Below, piece by piece: positions 21,292 through 31,827 of a DNA stretch of 37,461 bases (position 1 is the first letter of the stretch; each line of letters begins with the position of its first letter). A model generated the notes under the pieces. That model saw only the letters and a list, made by a program, of their open reading frames with translations, was not told where the DNA came from and made no database searches. Origin of the DNA: Phoronis australis (lineage: Eukaryota; Phoronida; Phoronidae); assembly GCA_002633005.1 (NCBI GenBank), contig NMRA01000062.1, positions 1,120,952 through 1,158,412 on the forward strand, in the 5' to 3' direction. The translations under genes and the position numbers were made by a program.

Positions 21292-22444
21292 CAGCCGATT
21301 TCATAGAGGTGGTTTAAAGTTAAACCTGGACTTAGACCAGGTTTAAAGATAATCTGCATTTCATAAAGGTGGTTTAAGTTTTAGACCAGTGGTCCAGTAA
21401 AACCTGGTTTAACTCCAGCTTAGACCTGGTCTAAGTCAGTTTTCATTTCAACAACGAGGTCTATATTCTTTAGACCTGTAATAAGATCTTAAACCATGTT
21501 TAACTTTAGACTTGGTCAGGCCCAGGTTTAACTGTTAAATATGTCAGGCATGCGTGGTATGGGTACAACTGAATGATGCCGCGGAGTGCATTTGCGACGC
21601 AGATTTAGAGCTAAAATGGACTATTTTCAATATTCAGTTTTACTACGACACAAGATCAATCGTAGCAGGGGCGGATTTAGGATATTTTAAAGGGGAAGGG
21701 CGGTCAAGGACTTTTTGAAAGGGGAGACTAAGTCAACAATTTTAGAATTATAGATTTGATATCACTAAAATCAAGGGCAAAAGGGGGCTCCGGACCCCTT
21801 GACCCCCCTGGATCTGCCTATGCGTAGACCAGTGCGTGCTGGAGTGTGTCCTGCGGATTCCTCAGAATACGATTGGTCGAGTAGGGGGCCATCGTCGTAA
21901 GCGCTACGGATTTGACTTCAGAATGCATCTTCTGATTCTTCTGAGTTCTACCTCCACTGTTCTCCGCTTTAAAGTTGCCGGGAAGGGGTCTTGCTCCCCA
22001 TTTGGCCGCGAAAAATAAACTCTAAAATGACACGGAAATAAATTTGGGCATCTATCATGTTACATCTAATCATGAGCATGTTCTTTAATGTGTGTGTGTT
22101 GGGCACAGAAATTTTTCCTCATGAGAAAAGCTTTTAGACCTTTTTCGTAACTGTATGCACTGATTCTACTAGTGTATGCCATTGTATACCCACGTGATCA
22201 AGGTTTCATTGAAGCACTTCAATAGTTTCTTCGTTGGGTTTACCCAGCTCGACACAGTGGGGTGCCTTTAATACTTTAAACCTGGTTTTAGTAAACCCGC
22301 TCCCTGGTCTAGCAAAACCAGGCTTTCAGACTCTTAAACCGTGTTGGTGAAATGCAAGTCAGGTCTAAAATTAGACCAGGTTTCGGAAGACCAGGTTTAA
22401 GTCTTAAACCTGGTTTTGTTAAACCACCTTTGTGAAATCGGCTG
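21292..22444. mobile_element. 1153-bp composite foldback element with modular terminal repeats
   Basis: The left end CAGCCGATTTCATAGAGGTGG is mirrored by the right end, CAGCCGATTTCACAAAGGTGG read inward from 22444. The terminal ~150-180 bases on each side are built from variants of GGTGGTTTAA and GACCAGGTTTAA/TTAAACCTGGTC, with a second internal copy of the left-end module at about 21356. ATA flanks both sides (21289-21291 and 22445-22447), a possible 3-bp target duplication. No transposase is visible, so it would be non-autonomous. Confidence 0.75.
21661..21826. repeat. Small foldback nested inside the 21292-22444 element
   Basis: The left text GTAGCAGGGGCGGATTTAGG pairs imperfectly with the right end, which reads TACGCATAGGCAGATCCAGG inward. 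Between them is GC-rich text with a GGGGGCTCCGGACCCC dyad around 21784-21799. It interrupts the interior of the larger element, implying a later insertion, or an internal module of that element. Confidence 0.5.
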
Positions 22445-22813
22445 ATAGTGGTTTTCAACATAAACCCGACAGTATTCGAGAGGATTATATCGGACCGCCA
22501 AACTTGGACGTGCTTCTCCCTATAGATATTTGGCAGTTTAGTCATTTTTTTCCTGTATAGTAGCATTTATCGTGTATGTATTGCTCATTTGTGAATGTGC
22601 TTTTAAAGTATACTCAGTTTTCCCGACAAAGCTCTATTGTATTATTACGGTTTTAGAACAGCGTCGAACTGTGGGGACACATGAGCTAAACGCGAGCAAT
22701 ACTTTAAGTTACATGTAGCTTAAAGAATAATTCGGCATTGTCTATGATGACTGCTTTGTGTTTTGTAAAGGAATAAAGCAACACTCTTCATTCAGACGCA
22801 TCGGTTTTTACAG

Positions 22814-22990
22814 GACTGAATTGTGGTACACCTGAAGTGGGTTCTGGTTCTGTTGCGAACGCGAGTGATAACTTGTTTGAAGACATCGCAACTTATGTAT
22901 GCCACATTGGATACGAATACTTCAGTGGTGACAGAAATCGAACATGCAAGGCTGATAAAACATGGTCAGGAGAACCTTTGTCATGTAAAA
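22814..22990 (+). CDS. CCP/Sushi domain 2 exon
   Basis: The acceptor TTTTTACAG ends at 22813 and the donor AAAA|GTAAGC follows 22990. It is 177 bases, phase 1-1. The module has four Cys (LNCGTPE, YVCHIGYEY, RTCKADKTW, LSCK), the conserved Trp, and the typical GYE and GD turns. One sequon (NAS) is visible. It is closely similar in layout to CCP 3, and both differ somewhat from CCP 1. Confidence 0.93.
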
Positions 22991-24218
22991 GTAAGCATTT
23001 CTATTGTGTTATTTCTTCACTTAGCTTGAACAATGGACACTCACAATTTTTGATTTTTGTTTGTTCGAATCACAATCTTGAGCACATATTTCTATTTGCT
23101 CAACATGATATTTGCACTTAATTTGTGCCTGCTCAATGTTTCGCTTATTATTCAGTTTCGCCAATGCCGTTCTCTAACTCGATTTCGTTTCCAAATGTTC
23201 CACAATAACACCAGCAAAACACATGCCAAAGAAACCGTCAGCAGGAAGTCGCACGCGCACTTCGTAAAGAGTAGGCGAGTGTAATAGTATCGATAGGGAA
23301 GATGTAGATCACAATTTTTTGGAATATCTACAATGTTGTGAATTGGCCCAATCTAATTTGTAAGGTTTTACTAAAGAAGTGAAAAGCAGGAACAGTATGC
23401 AGTCCGTTCTCAGTTTAAGTCAACTTCGACCTATGTCGACTAAACAACATCGATAACACCCTTAACCTGTGACTTCTTTAATTCATACATGTATACTCCT
23501 GATCTTTGCTTAAACAGGTTATGCTGATAAATGTTTCCGTATTCCTTTAAATAGCCTGGCCAACGTTGAAATTCGACAAGCTTTCTACGACATTATATCC
23601 ATCTCCTTTCCAATAGAATAGGCCTACATTTCAAGTCTGACTGAATCTCGACAAAATTTCTACGTGTATTTCTCCACCCACGTTGTTGAAATCGCAAAAA
23701 CTCACTTGGCGAATCCATTATACAAACGCAATAACGTCATCTTAAACTCCGACATATGTTCGACAAAAACTTTATTTTATTGCGACAATACTGTTCGATG
23801 AGACTGCCAGGAAATTCTGTCAAGAATTCAGTTAATTTGACAAAGTCTGGCAGAGTTCTGGCAAAGCCAGTCTAGTTTAAATTTGGCCATACACTCCCAA
23901 AATTTAGTCATGTCAGTCGTAGCAAAATAGTAACATAATGACATCATGCCGCTATTTATATACTTCAATGTCTTTCAAGGTTTTCTGATATGACTTTTAA
24001 TTGTTCTTCATAAATTGTTGTGTGGAGGGAAAGAACATTTTTTACTAGACTTCAGTCATCTTTCATGAAACAGAGCCCTGAAGCAAGTGCGCAAGATGGC
24101 CTTTGTGTTTTGAATGTTGGAGAACCTGAAGTGTGATGAAAACGAAGGCCCAATTAGCGAAACAGGAGATAACGAGCCTTGAGTGACACTTCCAAAGTTA
24201 TATTCATGTTTTATTCAG
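22991..24218 (+). other. Intron of 1228 bp, nothing recognised
   Basis: I see no further CCP exon, RNA gene or clear repeat. Short open frames around 23057-23284 lack domain patterns. Confidence 0.6.
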
Positions 24219-24395
24219 AGATCAGCTGCGGCCCACCAGCTACCGACAACCATTCCATAGTTATGTCACCAACAAATCTATACGGAGACAGAGCGGTCTA
24301 CACATGTTCTCAAGGATACGAACGGTCTGGTGGTGATATTATTAGGACGTGTGGTGCGGATCGTTTTTGGTCCGGAACTCCTCTTACCTGTAAAG
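24219..24395 (+). CDS. CCP/Sushi domain 3 exon, with a GC splice donor
   Basis: The acceptor GTTTTATTCAG ends at 24218. The exon is 177 bases, phase 1-1, like CCP 2. It has four Cys (ISCGPP, YTCSQGYE, RTCGADRFW, LTCK) and the conserved Trp. At the expected phase-1 boundary the sequence is AAAG|GCAAGT, a GC donor in strong consensus context. No GT gives the right phase nearby. The next exon joins in frame as an EGF start (EIDEC) only if this GC is used. Confidence 0.9.
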
Positions 24396-24397
24396 GC
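24396..24397 (+). promoter_or_regulatory. Non-canonical GC splice donor (GC-AG intron)
   Basis: AAAG|GCAAGT matches the extended consensus of GC-AG introns, which are a minor class spliced by the U2 spliceosome and sometimes linked to alternative splicing. The 577-bp intron ends at an ordinary acceptor (CTATTTTCAG, 24972). Confidence 0.8.
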
Positions 24398-24972
24398 AAG
24401 TATAATATAGTGCCAGTAATATACGGTACACACTACCATAAATGTGGTACAAATTCCGTGGCTATAGCCGTTATTTAAAACTTTAAGCATGCACCCCACA
24501 TTAGTCTTCGTACAACAGCGGCGAAAAAGAACCGGTGCTGCGATTGACAATTTTAGAGAACAGGGCCAGGTTTGGGTTCCTAAATTCCATACATTCGAAA
24601 GAAACCTGAAACCTCGTTTAATGGTGCCGAAATATAAAGTTAAATCGTGTAATTAAACATTCTAGCTTGGCCGTCCTTTCATTTTTGTGACGCTCGTTTT
24701 GCTACTCTATACTTATATGTGGTTTTGAACTTTTACTTGTCAAACATTTGCCTTTGATCCTCATGTTTTGGTGTATGCGTGGTCTCGCTAAAGGCGCAAG
24801 GACTCGCTCCCTACTAAGGAAGCGTGCTGTGCAATTTCTTATATTTTTACCAGACTCTCAGCTCACTAATGTCAGGAATATTTCTGTCAAAATTTCCCTT
24901 CCTTAAAGTAAAAGTCAAAATTATTTGAATATGCTTAACATTTTGAAGATCAAACTACGTTCCTATTTTCAG

Positions 24973-25092
24973 AAATAGACGAATGCGCAACAGACATTGC
25001 CCCATGTCTAAACGGTGGCAAGTGTGTTGATTTGTTCTTGGCCTACAGGTGCAACTGTGCTTTAGGATTCGCTGGAACAAACTGTCAACAGT
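24973..25092 (+). CDS. Calcium-binding EGF domain exon
   Basis: 120 bases, phase 1-1, between the acceptor TATTTTCAG and the donor GTACGT. It has six Cys in EGF spacing (DEC, PC, KC, RC, NC, NC). It opens with IDEC, and CVDLFLAYRCNC fits the Asp/Asn beta-hydroxylation consensus, so calcium binding is likely. It links the CCP modules to the NIDO domain. Confidence 0.93.
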
Positions 25093-25375
25093 GTACGTAC
25101 ATATACTTACCAATCATTGTAAACAACGAATCATTTCGTAAACCCATAATAGCAACATAATATGTAGTATTTTAGCAAACATTGTAAACGTAAAATTTTC
25201 CTTGCGCAAGTTATGAATTATCACGTTGTGCTTTCTTGTGAAGGGGAGTATAATTTCTAAATATTGATTGGTGCCACAATACTCACCACAATACTCGGTG
25301 TTGCAATTACTCGGCAAATGCAGCTCTATTCTATCACTCCACGTCCTCTCCTTTTCATTTTTAAGCCAGCTGCCT

Positions 25376-25503
25376 CGCGACTAGAAAAATCTAGCCAGAG
25401 TCACGTGTTCTCGTTTAAAATTCACTACAATATCTCACGTACATGTAACTTCGCGAAGTTTTAATTTTCTAGCGAGGTCTTAGCGTAGGTCCCAGGGTTA
25501 CTG
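25376..25503. repeat. Small inverted-repeat element, copy 2
   Basis: In the intron between the EGF exon and the first NIDO exon. It shares TCACGTGTTCTCGTTTAAAA, AATATCTCACGT and TTCGCGAAGT with 20224-20275. Its right end, read inward from 25503, is CAGTAACCCTGGGACCTACG followed by CTAAGACCTCGC, matching the left end of copy 1. Confidence 0.6.
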
Positions 25504-25656
25504 AACTCAACCCAGTTCTTAATTTTAATGTTAGTTTGATCTGCAATTACATCTGACATCTGACATGTAATTGAGTGCAAAGACTGTGCAGTTCGCTACA
25601 GCGTCTTGCACATTTGTTGCAGCGATTTGAAACCATTTACGTTGTGCCCTTTTCAG

Positions 25657-25796
25657 TCATTGGTCCACGGGGAAACCTGTACGGTGTAGATACGAGAGAG
25701 GAAACAACATTCGGCTCCTCGAGATGGATTACCCTGCGGAAATTGCGATACGTTGGAGGCTTCAATATGTTTGCCACCTCTCACTTTCAGATTCAG
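25657..25796 (+). CDS. NIDO domain, N-terminal exon
   Basis: The acceptor CCCTTTTCAG ends at 25656 and the donor CAG|GTAATC follows 25796. Phase is 1 in and 0 out. It encodes the lead-in strand region (GPRGNLYGVDTR, SSRWITLRKL, FQIQ) that continues in frame with VKRDGVIGLSN of the next exon, equivalent to the V-x-x-(N/D)-G-x-I-S-F segment of NIDO. The open frame reads on into the intron, but a good donor and the continuity of the domain fix the end. Confidence 0.8.
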
Positions 25797-26459
25797 GTAA
25801 TCAATCAACTAGCCAAATGTGACGGGATATTAGTTACTGTAGTACGGTTATTTTTACGCTTGTATTTGTTGCATCTTAGGGCGCTGTATAGCCTTTTTAC
25901 GTGGGCCATGCGGGCGAGACTATATGTGTCTGGCACTCTGCTATTGACAGGCTTCGCAGAATGGTTTATTTTCTTTCCCTGGTCTGCGAAATTGAGCGTA
26001 TGCCATGTATTACTGAACTGTACAGAGTATGCCTTTTTGGTGTTCACTGTGTTTAACAAATTTAAATACTATTGAGAGACCTCTGGTGGGTTAACCTGGC
26101 AGCAACTTACCTTGCCACACTCCGCCAACACGATGGAGGTAATAAAAAGCAGTCCTCCTTTTACAATCAGAATACGTTGCTAGCAGACGTTTGCTTACTG
26201 AAACAGGACATTGGTGGGCTAAGCGTAGCACGTGACCATAGAAATGCTTATGTTTGCGGTTATACAGCTGTGACCCTTGTTTCACGAGCGTCGTCATGTT
26301 AGTGTCGACCTCTCGTTGATATGTTGCATAGGTTCATTTAGTATGCGTCTGACAAATTAGTAAGAAGCGTTAAGCCGTTGTGCTCCAAACGCATGCGCAA
26401 CTTAGAAGCTTAGAACAATAATTGCACCTTAAGACATGTATTGTTATATGTGTACGTAG

Positions 26460-26765
26460 GTAAAACGGGACGGAGTAATAGGTCTCAGCAATCGCATTGG
26501 TGGTGGCATCCCATGGAATTTCAAGACACAACGTAAAACATTTTTGGCCCCATTTTGGCGAAAGCAAAGAAGGGATAGAACTGCATCAATGTCCTATCTT
26601 GAAATCTCCCGATACGTGGATACCACAGAATATCACAAACAGGTTCTGGCGAACGCTACACGAGATGTCAGGATTAACTTTGACTTCGCAGACTTCAACG
26701 CCAATTGGGTTTTGCTCGTAACATGGAACAACATGAAGGAACGTCCATGCAGATTATATTGCCAG
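26460..26765 (+). CDS. NIDO domain, central exon
   Basis: The acceptor TGTACGTAG ends at 26459 and the donor CAG|GTTTGT follows 26765. 306 bases, phase 0-0. Family landmarks are DGVIGLSN, the APFW motif, ISRYVDTTEY, and ANWVLLVTWNNM (NIDO usually has W-x-x-(V/I)-x-(T/W)-W-x-x-V/M). It ends with a Cys-containing loop (RPCRLYCQ). NIDO is an extracellular domain of nidogen, MUC4 and related proteins with no known enzymatic activity. Confidence 0.9.
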
Positions 26766-27093
26766 GTTTGTGTCGTTAATTTGTGGATACGTATATAAGC
26801 TTTTGTGATTATATGTTTCACCATTTACCAATTCCTCCGATAAGTTTGTGAAATTACAGAAATGATTGCACGTCTTCTTTTGCTTGTAAATAAGCACAAC
26901 CGTACTGATACTTGCGGGTATTCTTAAAAACTAATAGGAGCTAAGAAATATCCATTTCCTTTGATACACATTCATGGTATACGTAAATAGGTGTGGTATG
27001 TAATCTTGTTAATAAACGATGTATTCTACAAAGGCAAGGTGCTTCTACGTACGGGCGACCTCGTATTCAACTCCTGCATGATCGTTCTTTCAG

Positions 27094-27313
27094 AGATACA
27101 CTTACCAGGCGGTGCTTGTGACGAACGGTCTCATGTCGTTCGTAATATACAACTATGACGAGATAATTCGTTATTCAGGACGAGGAAGTGTTTATGCCGG
27201 ATACAGGGACTTCCGGTCAGGGGAAACCCTTGAAGCACCGTCGTATTCTGGCACTTATTTCATGTACTATATCAACGAATTACCAGGGAATCTTAAGACA
27301 ACCTCCAATACAG
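27094..27313 (+). CDS. NIDO domain, C-terminal exon
   Basis: The acceptor TTCTTTCAG ends at 27093 and the donor ACAG|GTGAGA follows 27313. Phase 0 in, 1 out. It has the characteristic YTYQAVLVTNG, SFVIYNYDEI, a glycine-turn strand (YAGYRDFRSGE) and SNTG, which introduces the closing strand found on the next exon (GKWIYRLD). Confidence 0.93.
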
Positions 27314-28436
27314 GTGAGAATAGCTGCAGTCAGGTAATTCGCCTCACTTTAATAATGGCATTTGGTATACAAGTATTTTACCATTGCATCTATATTTTAA
27401 GCTGTACCTATAACTGGATTTATCTGCATGAGTGCTCGTGAAGTAACAAATAAAAATCAGGGAGCAGTCGTTTGAAATACATGTAGTATTTGACTGGCGG
27501 CGTAGTTCGTTATGACAAACAATGTGGCGTTTTTATTTTCCAAGGCCAACAGGAGTCACGGAAGCTCGAAAAATGTCGACAGTGCTGAACGAAGCATTGT
27601 TTCAAATTCTCCAGTGATTTTCTCTGAATTTTGTTTGCCAATGAATAAATTGTGTTCTACATTGCCATGTCTCACGACTCGATGTCTGACGTGTCCTTGT
27701 CGCTCTAAGTTCGTCAATAACGGGTGCATCCAAGTAGTCATGATATCAATCAGGTGATGTTAAACTGTGGCTGCAAGATATAATGGCTTCAGTAATTTTG
27801 AGAATAACTCATTTGATGGACAAGTCGGCGCAATTCACTTCAAGACACAGTCTGTAAATCGCTGCTTACTATTCCTTGTAAGTCCAGACAATTTTTATTC
27901 TCGGCAGGATAACGAGTCCAAGCGTAACTGGCATTCCATCTACTTTCAAATTTATAGGTGAACTGGCTTCGAAATGTGTGAACAAAATATCGGTAATCCA
28001 TGCGCGCACCCAGGGCGGGGGGCACGGGGACCTCATTGGCGAAGTGGGTAAAAAGGTCCGCCTTAGGGAAACAAAAAGTCAGAGAAAACGAGACAAAAGT
28101 CCACTAAAAAGGCGCAGACGCACAGTTCACAGACCTGAAGGTGGTACCCCGTTTTTTTAGTCCTCCCGCTTTTTTGTTAGCCAAACGTAGACTTTGTCAG
28201 AGATTCGAGCCCCCTCCCATATTAAAGGCTGGGTGCGCCCACGTAATGCATTTGGCTTCACGATGCACAAGGCTTTTAAATATCACGAATCTTTGTGAAT
28301 CTAAACACTCCCCGATTTCATCATAAACATTGGCACTATACATGTACATTGGATGGAGAACAAATTAGTCTTGCGATCACTCAGCTCGCCTCCGTCGACC
28401 CCAAAAAATATAATAATATGGCTTCTTGTTTATCAG
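27314..28436 (+). other. Intron of 1123 bp with a MITE-like repeat
   Basis: Contains the element at 28004-28238. Short open frames on both strands between 27512 and 27961 include Cys-rich or basic text, but I recognise no domain and no splice pattern that would add them to the gene. Confidence 0.6.
28004..28238. mobile_element. ~235-bp MITE-like element with inverted ends, complete copy
   Basis: It starts GCGCACCCAG and ends CTGGGTGCGC, perfect 10-base inverted ends. GGGGGG runs just inside the left face CCCCCT near the right. The interior from about 28043 onward aligns in order with 4831-5020. Small size, inverted ends and a second diverged copy fit a non-autonomous DNA transposon. Confidence 0.78.
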
Positions 28437-28675
28437 TCACTGATGGCAAATGGATCTACCGCCTTGACCAAACAGCGGAAGACTTTGACAATAACCGAGA
28501 CAAATGTTTGACTTGGGCGGAAAATACTGTGACGGTTGCTCGTCCAAGGTTTGAAGACTGCCCACTTGATGAGCGGCAAGTCCGAAGAGGACGATTTCGT
28601 TTCATTGCCGATGAAGACTTGAGGCAAACTAACTGCTATTATACCAGGTTTCCTTTGAGACGACAGTTTGGCTTC
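28437..28675 (+). CDS. End of NIDO and first part of AMOP domain
   Basis: The acceptor TGTTTATCAG ends at 28436 and the donor TTC|GTAAGT follows 28675. Phase 1 in, 0 out. GKWIYRLDQ closes NIDO. AMOP begins with CLTWAEN (C-x-x-W), then EDCPLDERQVRRGRFRF, which corresponds to the CPC-T-x-x-Q-A-x-x-D-x-F core (here the second Cys is Leu), and a further Cys in TNCYYTRF. AMOP is an extracellular domain found beside NIDO and VWD. Confidence 0.88.
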
Positions 28676-29122
28676 GTAAGTATCACCAACATGCGTATTA
28701 GACGCCTGTTTGATTAGCTGATCTGCATAATAAATTTACAACGTAATCTTTGTAAACCATCGTAGAACCTGAACCGTGTGTCCCCACGGTGGAAATAGGA
28801 CTGCTTGATGGTGTAATATAATAACGCCGGTGCAGAAAATACTGCTGTTCAGTATCGTTTCGCCGCTGACGATTTACATGCGATATCTTGTAAGTTACCG
28901 AGATGACTGTAAGATTTGGAAATTTTGCTTTCCCATCCTGCCAACTCCCATTATGGTCCGGAATCTGTGAATTCAATCCCATTAAACAGTAATTCAGTCT
29001 CGGCGGCCAAGTACTTAAGTGGCCGTCATTTTGCTGGGATAGTCTAGAAAGCGTATTCACAAAAACGTCGCTTTTCAGTCTCGTGATTTTGCGATGTCTT
29101 ACAACATGTTGTTTTTCTCTAG
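28676..29122 (+). other. Intron of 447 bp, nothing recognised
   Basis: No repeat or open frame stands out. It ends in a good polypyrimidine acceptor (GTTTTTCTCTAG) at 29122, in front of the microexon. Confidence 0.6.
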
Positions 29123-29138
29123 TTCTACGGAATGTTCT
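29123..29138 (+). CDS. Predicted 16-nt microexon inside the AMOP domain
   Basis: The preceding exon ends in phase 0 and the following one needs phase 1, so a connecting exon of length 1 modulo 3 is required. GTTTTTCTCTAG|TTCTACGGAATGTTCT|GTAGGT supplies exactly that: 16 bases, encoding FYGMF plus one base. Joined, the product reads GFFYGMFLTNPPNAG, which aligns with the AMOP segment usually seen as CCY-x-x-G-x-L-x-T-G-P-P-x-x-G. The two Cys are Phe here. A 20-nt alternative ending at 29142 (GTAG|GTGAAT) gives the wrong phase. Predicted only from frame and homology. Confidence 0.65.
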
Positions 29139-29295
29139 GTAGGTGAATTTGGTATAGTTGAGAGTGAATTTAATAAAACTGGCCTTAAGTATTGACGACA
29201 GAGGATAGTTTTTTTCTTATGTTTGATAGCTTACTTAAGTTTAATGATGAAACTCTGTTTATAGTCATGCTGCTATGACTCCTTCGGAGCTTTAG

Positions 29296-29487
29296 TGACC
29301 AATCCTCCAAACGCGGGTTTCGTGTCAAGATACCATAAGTACTGGTGGCGAACCAAGAAGAACTACAAAAGAGAAGATCTTAAACCTTTCGAATGGTGCT
29401 GCGGAAACGAAAATATCGAAACATGTGACCTGTTTCATCAGAGACGACCCATTTTGGACGGTTTCAATTTCTTACCTCCAAGATTAG
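29296..29487 (+). CDS. AMOP domain, C-terminal exon
   Basis: The acceptor GAGCTTTAG ends at 29295 and the donor TTAG|GTAACT follows 29487. 192 bases, phase 1-1. It has TNPPNAGF, then FEWCCGNENIETCDLFHQRR, matching the family's P-(Y/F)-x-x-CC...C-x-x-(F/Y)...RP pattern, and ends PPRLG ahead of VWD. The acceptor is followed directly by TGACC, so without the microexon this exon would begin with a stop in phase 0. Confidence 0.85.
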
Positions 29488-31827
29488 GTAACTTGAAATC
29501 TCTTTGTTATGGGATGTATCAGCATTTTAGAACATTCTTTAATAATATGCACACGTAAAAACACAATTTACATTATTTAGTTCAACTAACGACATATACA
29601 AATGTGTGTTCAATGCCTACATTCACGCATCACATTCATACTGCTCGGGTTGCTGGTAACATTACGACACAAAAGCATAAAAGCGCATGTGCCTTCCACA
29701 AACCGGTCCATTTGATCATTTTTAGTGTAAATATTTTTTTCTAAATTTTAGCACTTCTTACGTTATTTCTTGTGCGTTTCAATCGATGATCTTGCATTAT
29801 TAACCCTTTTTTGTATGTACATGTATGGCACGTGGCTAATATTGAGGTTGAATTACAAATGGTGACAATCCTCATGTGCTAATATTATTGTAGTTTTTCA
29901 TCTAACATCACATTCTCATTATCTGGAAAACACTGCCTACCTACACTGGTTCAAAACTACCTAATAACAGGGGAGTTAACTTAAAAATATGATTCTAAAC
30001 TTTCACTACAAAATGTACACTCTGGGGACTGAGAGGTCTAAACCTTATAAACTGGTAAGAGTCTTTTATATCTATACGGTGAATTACCCAAAGTTGGTGC
30101 CATCGGACTTTAAAACATCTTGAAACACTGGTGTTATTTGATAGTATTGCCCTCCGTCACACGTCGATCTTGTCTAACTGCTCTCTCGGTACCGGGCTCA
30201 CAACTAGACTAGCTATGAGTCAGTCATAGAAACAGCGCCCTCAATTCTTATTTTATAATTTATTTTGATGAAAAAATATGATATTGCTATATCAGTCTTA
30301 GCTTAGGCATATGCTGAAATGTGTATTTGATCCCCAGAAATGTTGAGATCATAAGACACAATGGAAATTTATTGAAAAAAAGACTCGTAACCAATGACGT
30401 TGTCATCAGTGCCTGCTGAGTCGTAAACAGGCCTGACACGTGTCATCCTGCTGTTTCATACACATTTGCTTATAGTTATATTCAATTTCGATTAACGATT
30501 TATACCTCGTCAAACTAGGTCGCAAGCTGGTCGCATAGATATCGGTAGATTGGCGCATTCATTGTTCACTTTGTTTTTCTTTGTTATAATAACGATAATG
30601 GCAAAGATTTATCTGTAACCGGCTGATGTGCGTCCATGGTACGATATCTATGCGACCTGTATTGTTATATCCAGTAAAGACGCAACAAAGGAAAACAATG
30701 GTAGTGACCCACGCGACGCGGTTACCTCCGTCCCATGAATGTCGCAGGTTAAACAATACCTTGCGAGGTGCATACGTCATTTGACATGGGCGCGACGTTG
30801 AGTGTGGTTGATTCACAGGTGAATCGCAATCTGAGAAGACCTTTTTAAAATATTTTTAGAATCGATGAATGAAAACATCCTTCCAAAATGTATTTTTAAT
30901 TCTGAATGCTGACATACCAAAGCAGGCTCGCCAAAATAGGACATGTACAAGAAGCCTCGGTCGAACATCGTGTCAACAAACCAAACACAGTTCCATCTCT
31001 GGTTGGTGACCATTCCGATCCATGCCAGTTCCGTTGCCTTAGTATACAAGCCCATGAGTATAATTCCGTAATCACCTTTACATCAGTCTTGCACAAAATG
31101 CTGTAGGTGCGCGTAGTACTCTAAAAACATTTGGTACTCACTAAGCTTGACAATGAGATCAAGTAATTTCAAAGTCATTAAAGACGTTACAGCGAGTGCA
31201 ATGTAGTTAACTTAACTGGCAGAGAACAAAGATGCGTCGACGCGTAATATCCAACCGCGGACAGCTATCATCTGGCAGATTTTGACCTGTTTCAATACAA
31301 TCCTCACTCCATCTGTAGACAAACATTCCTGCATGGGTACCTCTATAGTTTTAGGTGTCTATGGGTTTTGTGCTTGAGCAGGATCACGGCCCTGTACAGT
31401 ATTTAACCGGTGTCTTTCTTCTTGTTGGCCCGTTGGTTTCCATAAAACCCCTTACCTACATGTGCATGCACAGCTGCAAGACGAGATCACACTTTAAACG
31501 TAGACTTGAATCTTCAGCATTGTGTTTTGCGTGGCTTTAAAGCATACGCCATCGAGACATTATATTCTCCTTTGCGTGTGCATAATTTTATTCGCTCGGG
31601 ATATTGGCTATAATTGTTAACGGTCCCTGAACATGATGCTGAGGGATTTTAGTAGACACTTTTAGAAATCACGTTCTTCAATGCGACAGGTTCAAGGTTA
31701 CCACTATCAAAACTCTTAGTCCTCCAGTACTTATTTACCTCGGCGAACAAAATGAAGGGCAGATTGTGTTTGCACTGACCAGGTGTATTGTTAAAATTGG
31801 GAATGAATTTTACTCCTCCATTGGCAG
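29488..31827 (+). other. Intron of 2340 bp
   Basis: The largest intron after the first. It contains the inverted-repeat element at 30529-30657. A minus-strand open frame (31055-30813) has a vaguely lectin-like look (LAWIGM, W-rich) but is too weak to support. No other exon was found. Confidence 0.6.
30529..30657. repeat. ~129-bp inverted-repeat element
   Basis: GGTCGCATAGATATCG at the left is repeated exactly in reverse complement at the right (CGATATCTATGCGACC), with weaker pairing inward (GGCGCA against TGCGTCC). The spacer is AT-rich. This fits a short foldback element or a hairpin-forming palindrome. Confidence 0.6.

Larger units (their letters stand above)
20143..22813 (+). other. Intron of 2671 bp carrying foldback elements
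   Basis: Between CCP exons 1 and 2. It contains the small inverted-repeat element at 20176-20307 and the large composite element at 21292-22444. I found no additional Cys-patterned exon. Short open frames (for example 20815-21033 and 21836-22018) have no domain signature. Confidence 0.7.

Noticed and set aside
25575-26075. 166-codon open frame read as a separate gene
   Set aside because: Its first third is the NIDO N-terminal exon; the rest is read-through into an intron past a good GT donor.
27512-27961. Cys-rich and basic short frames in the intron after the NIDO C-terminal exon
   Set aside because: No recognisable domain and no phase-compatible splice sites that would insert them into the gene.
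30813-31055. Minus-strand open frame with a faint C-type-lectin look
   Set aside because: Only scattered Trp and Gly matches, no Cys framework and no splice signals.
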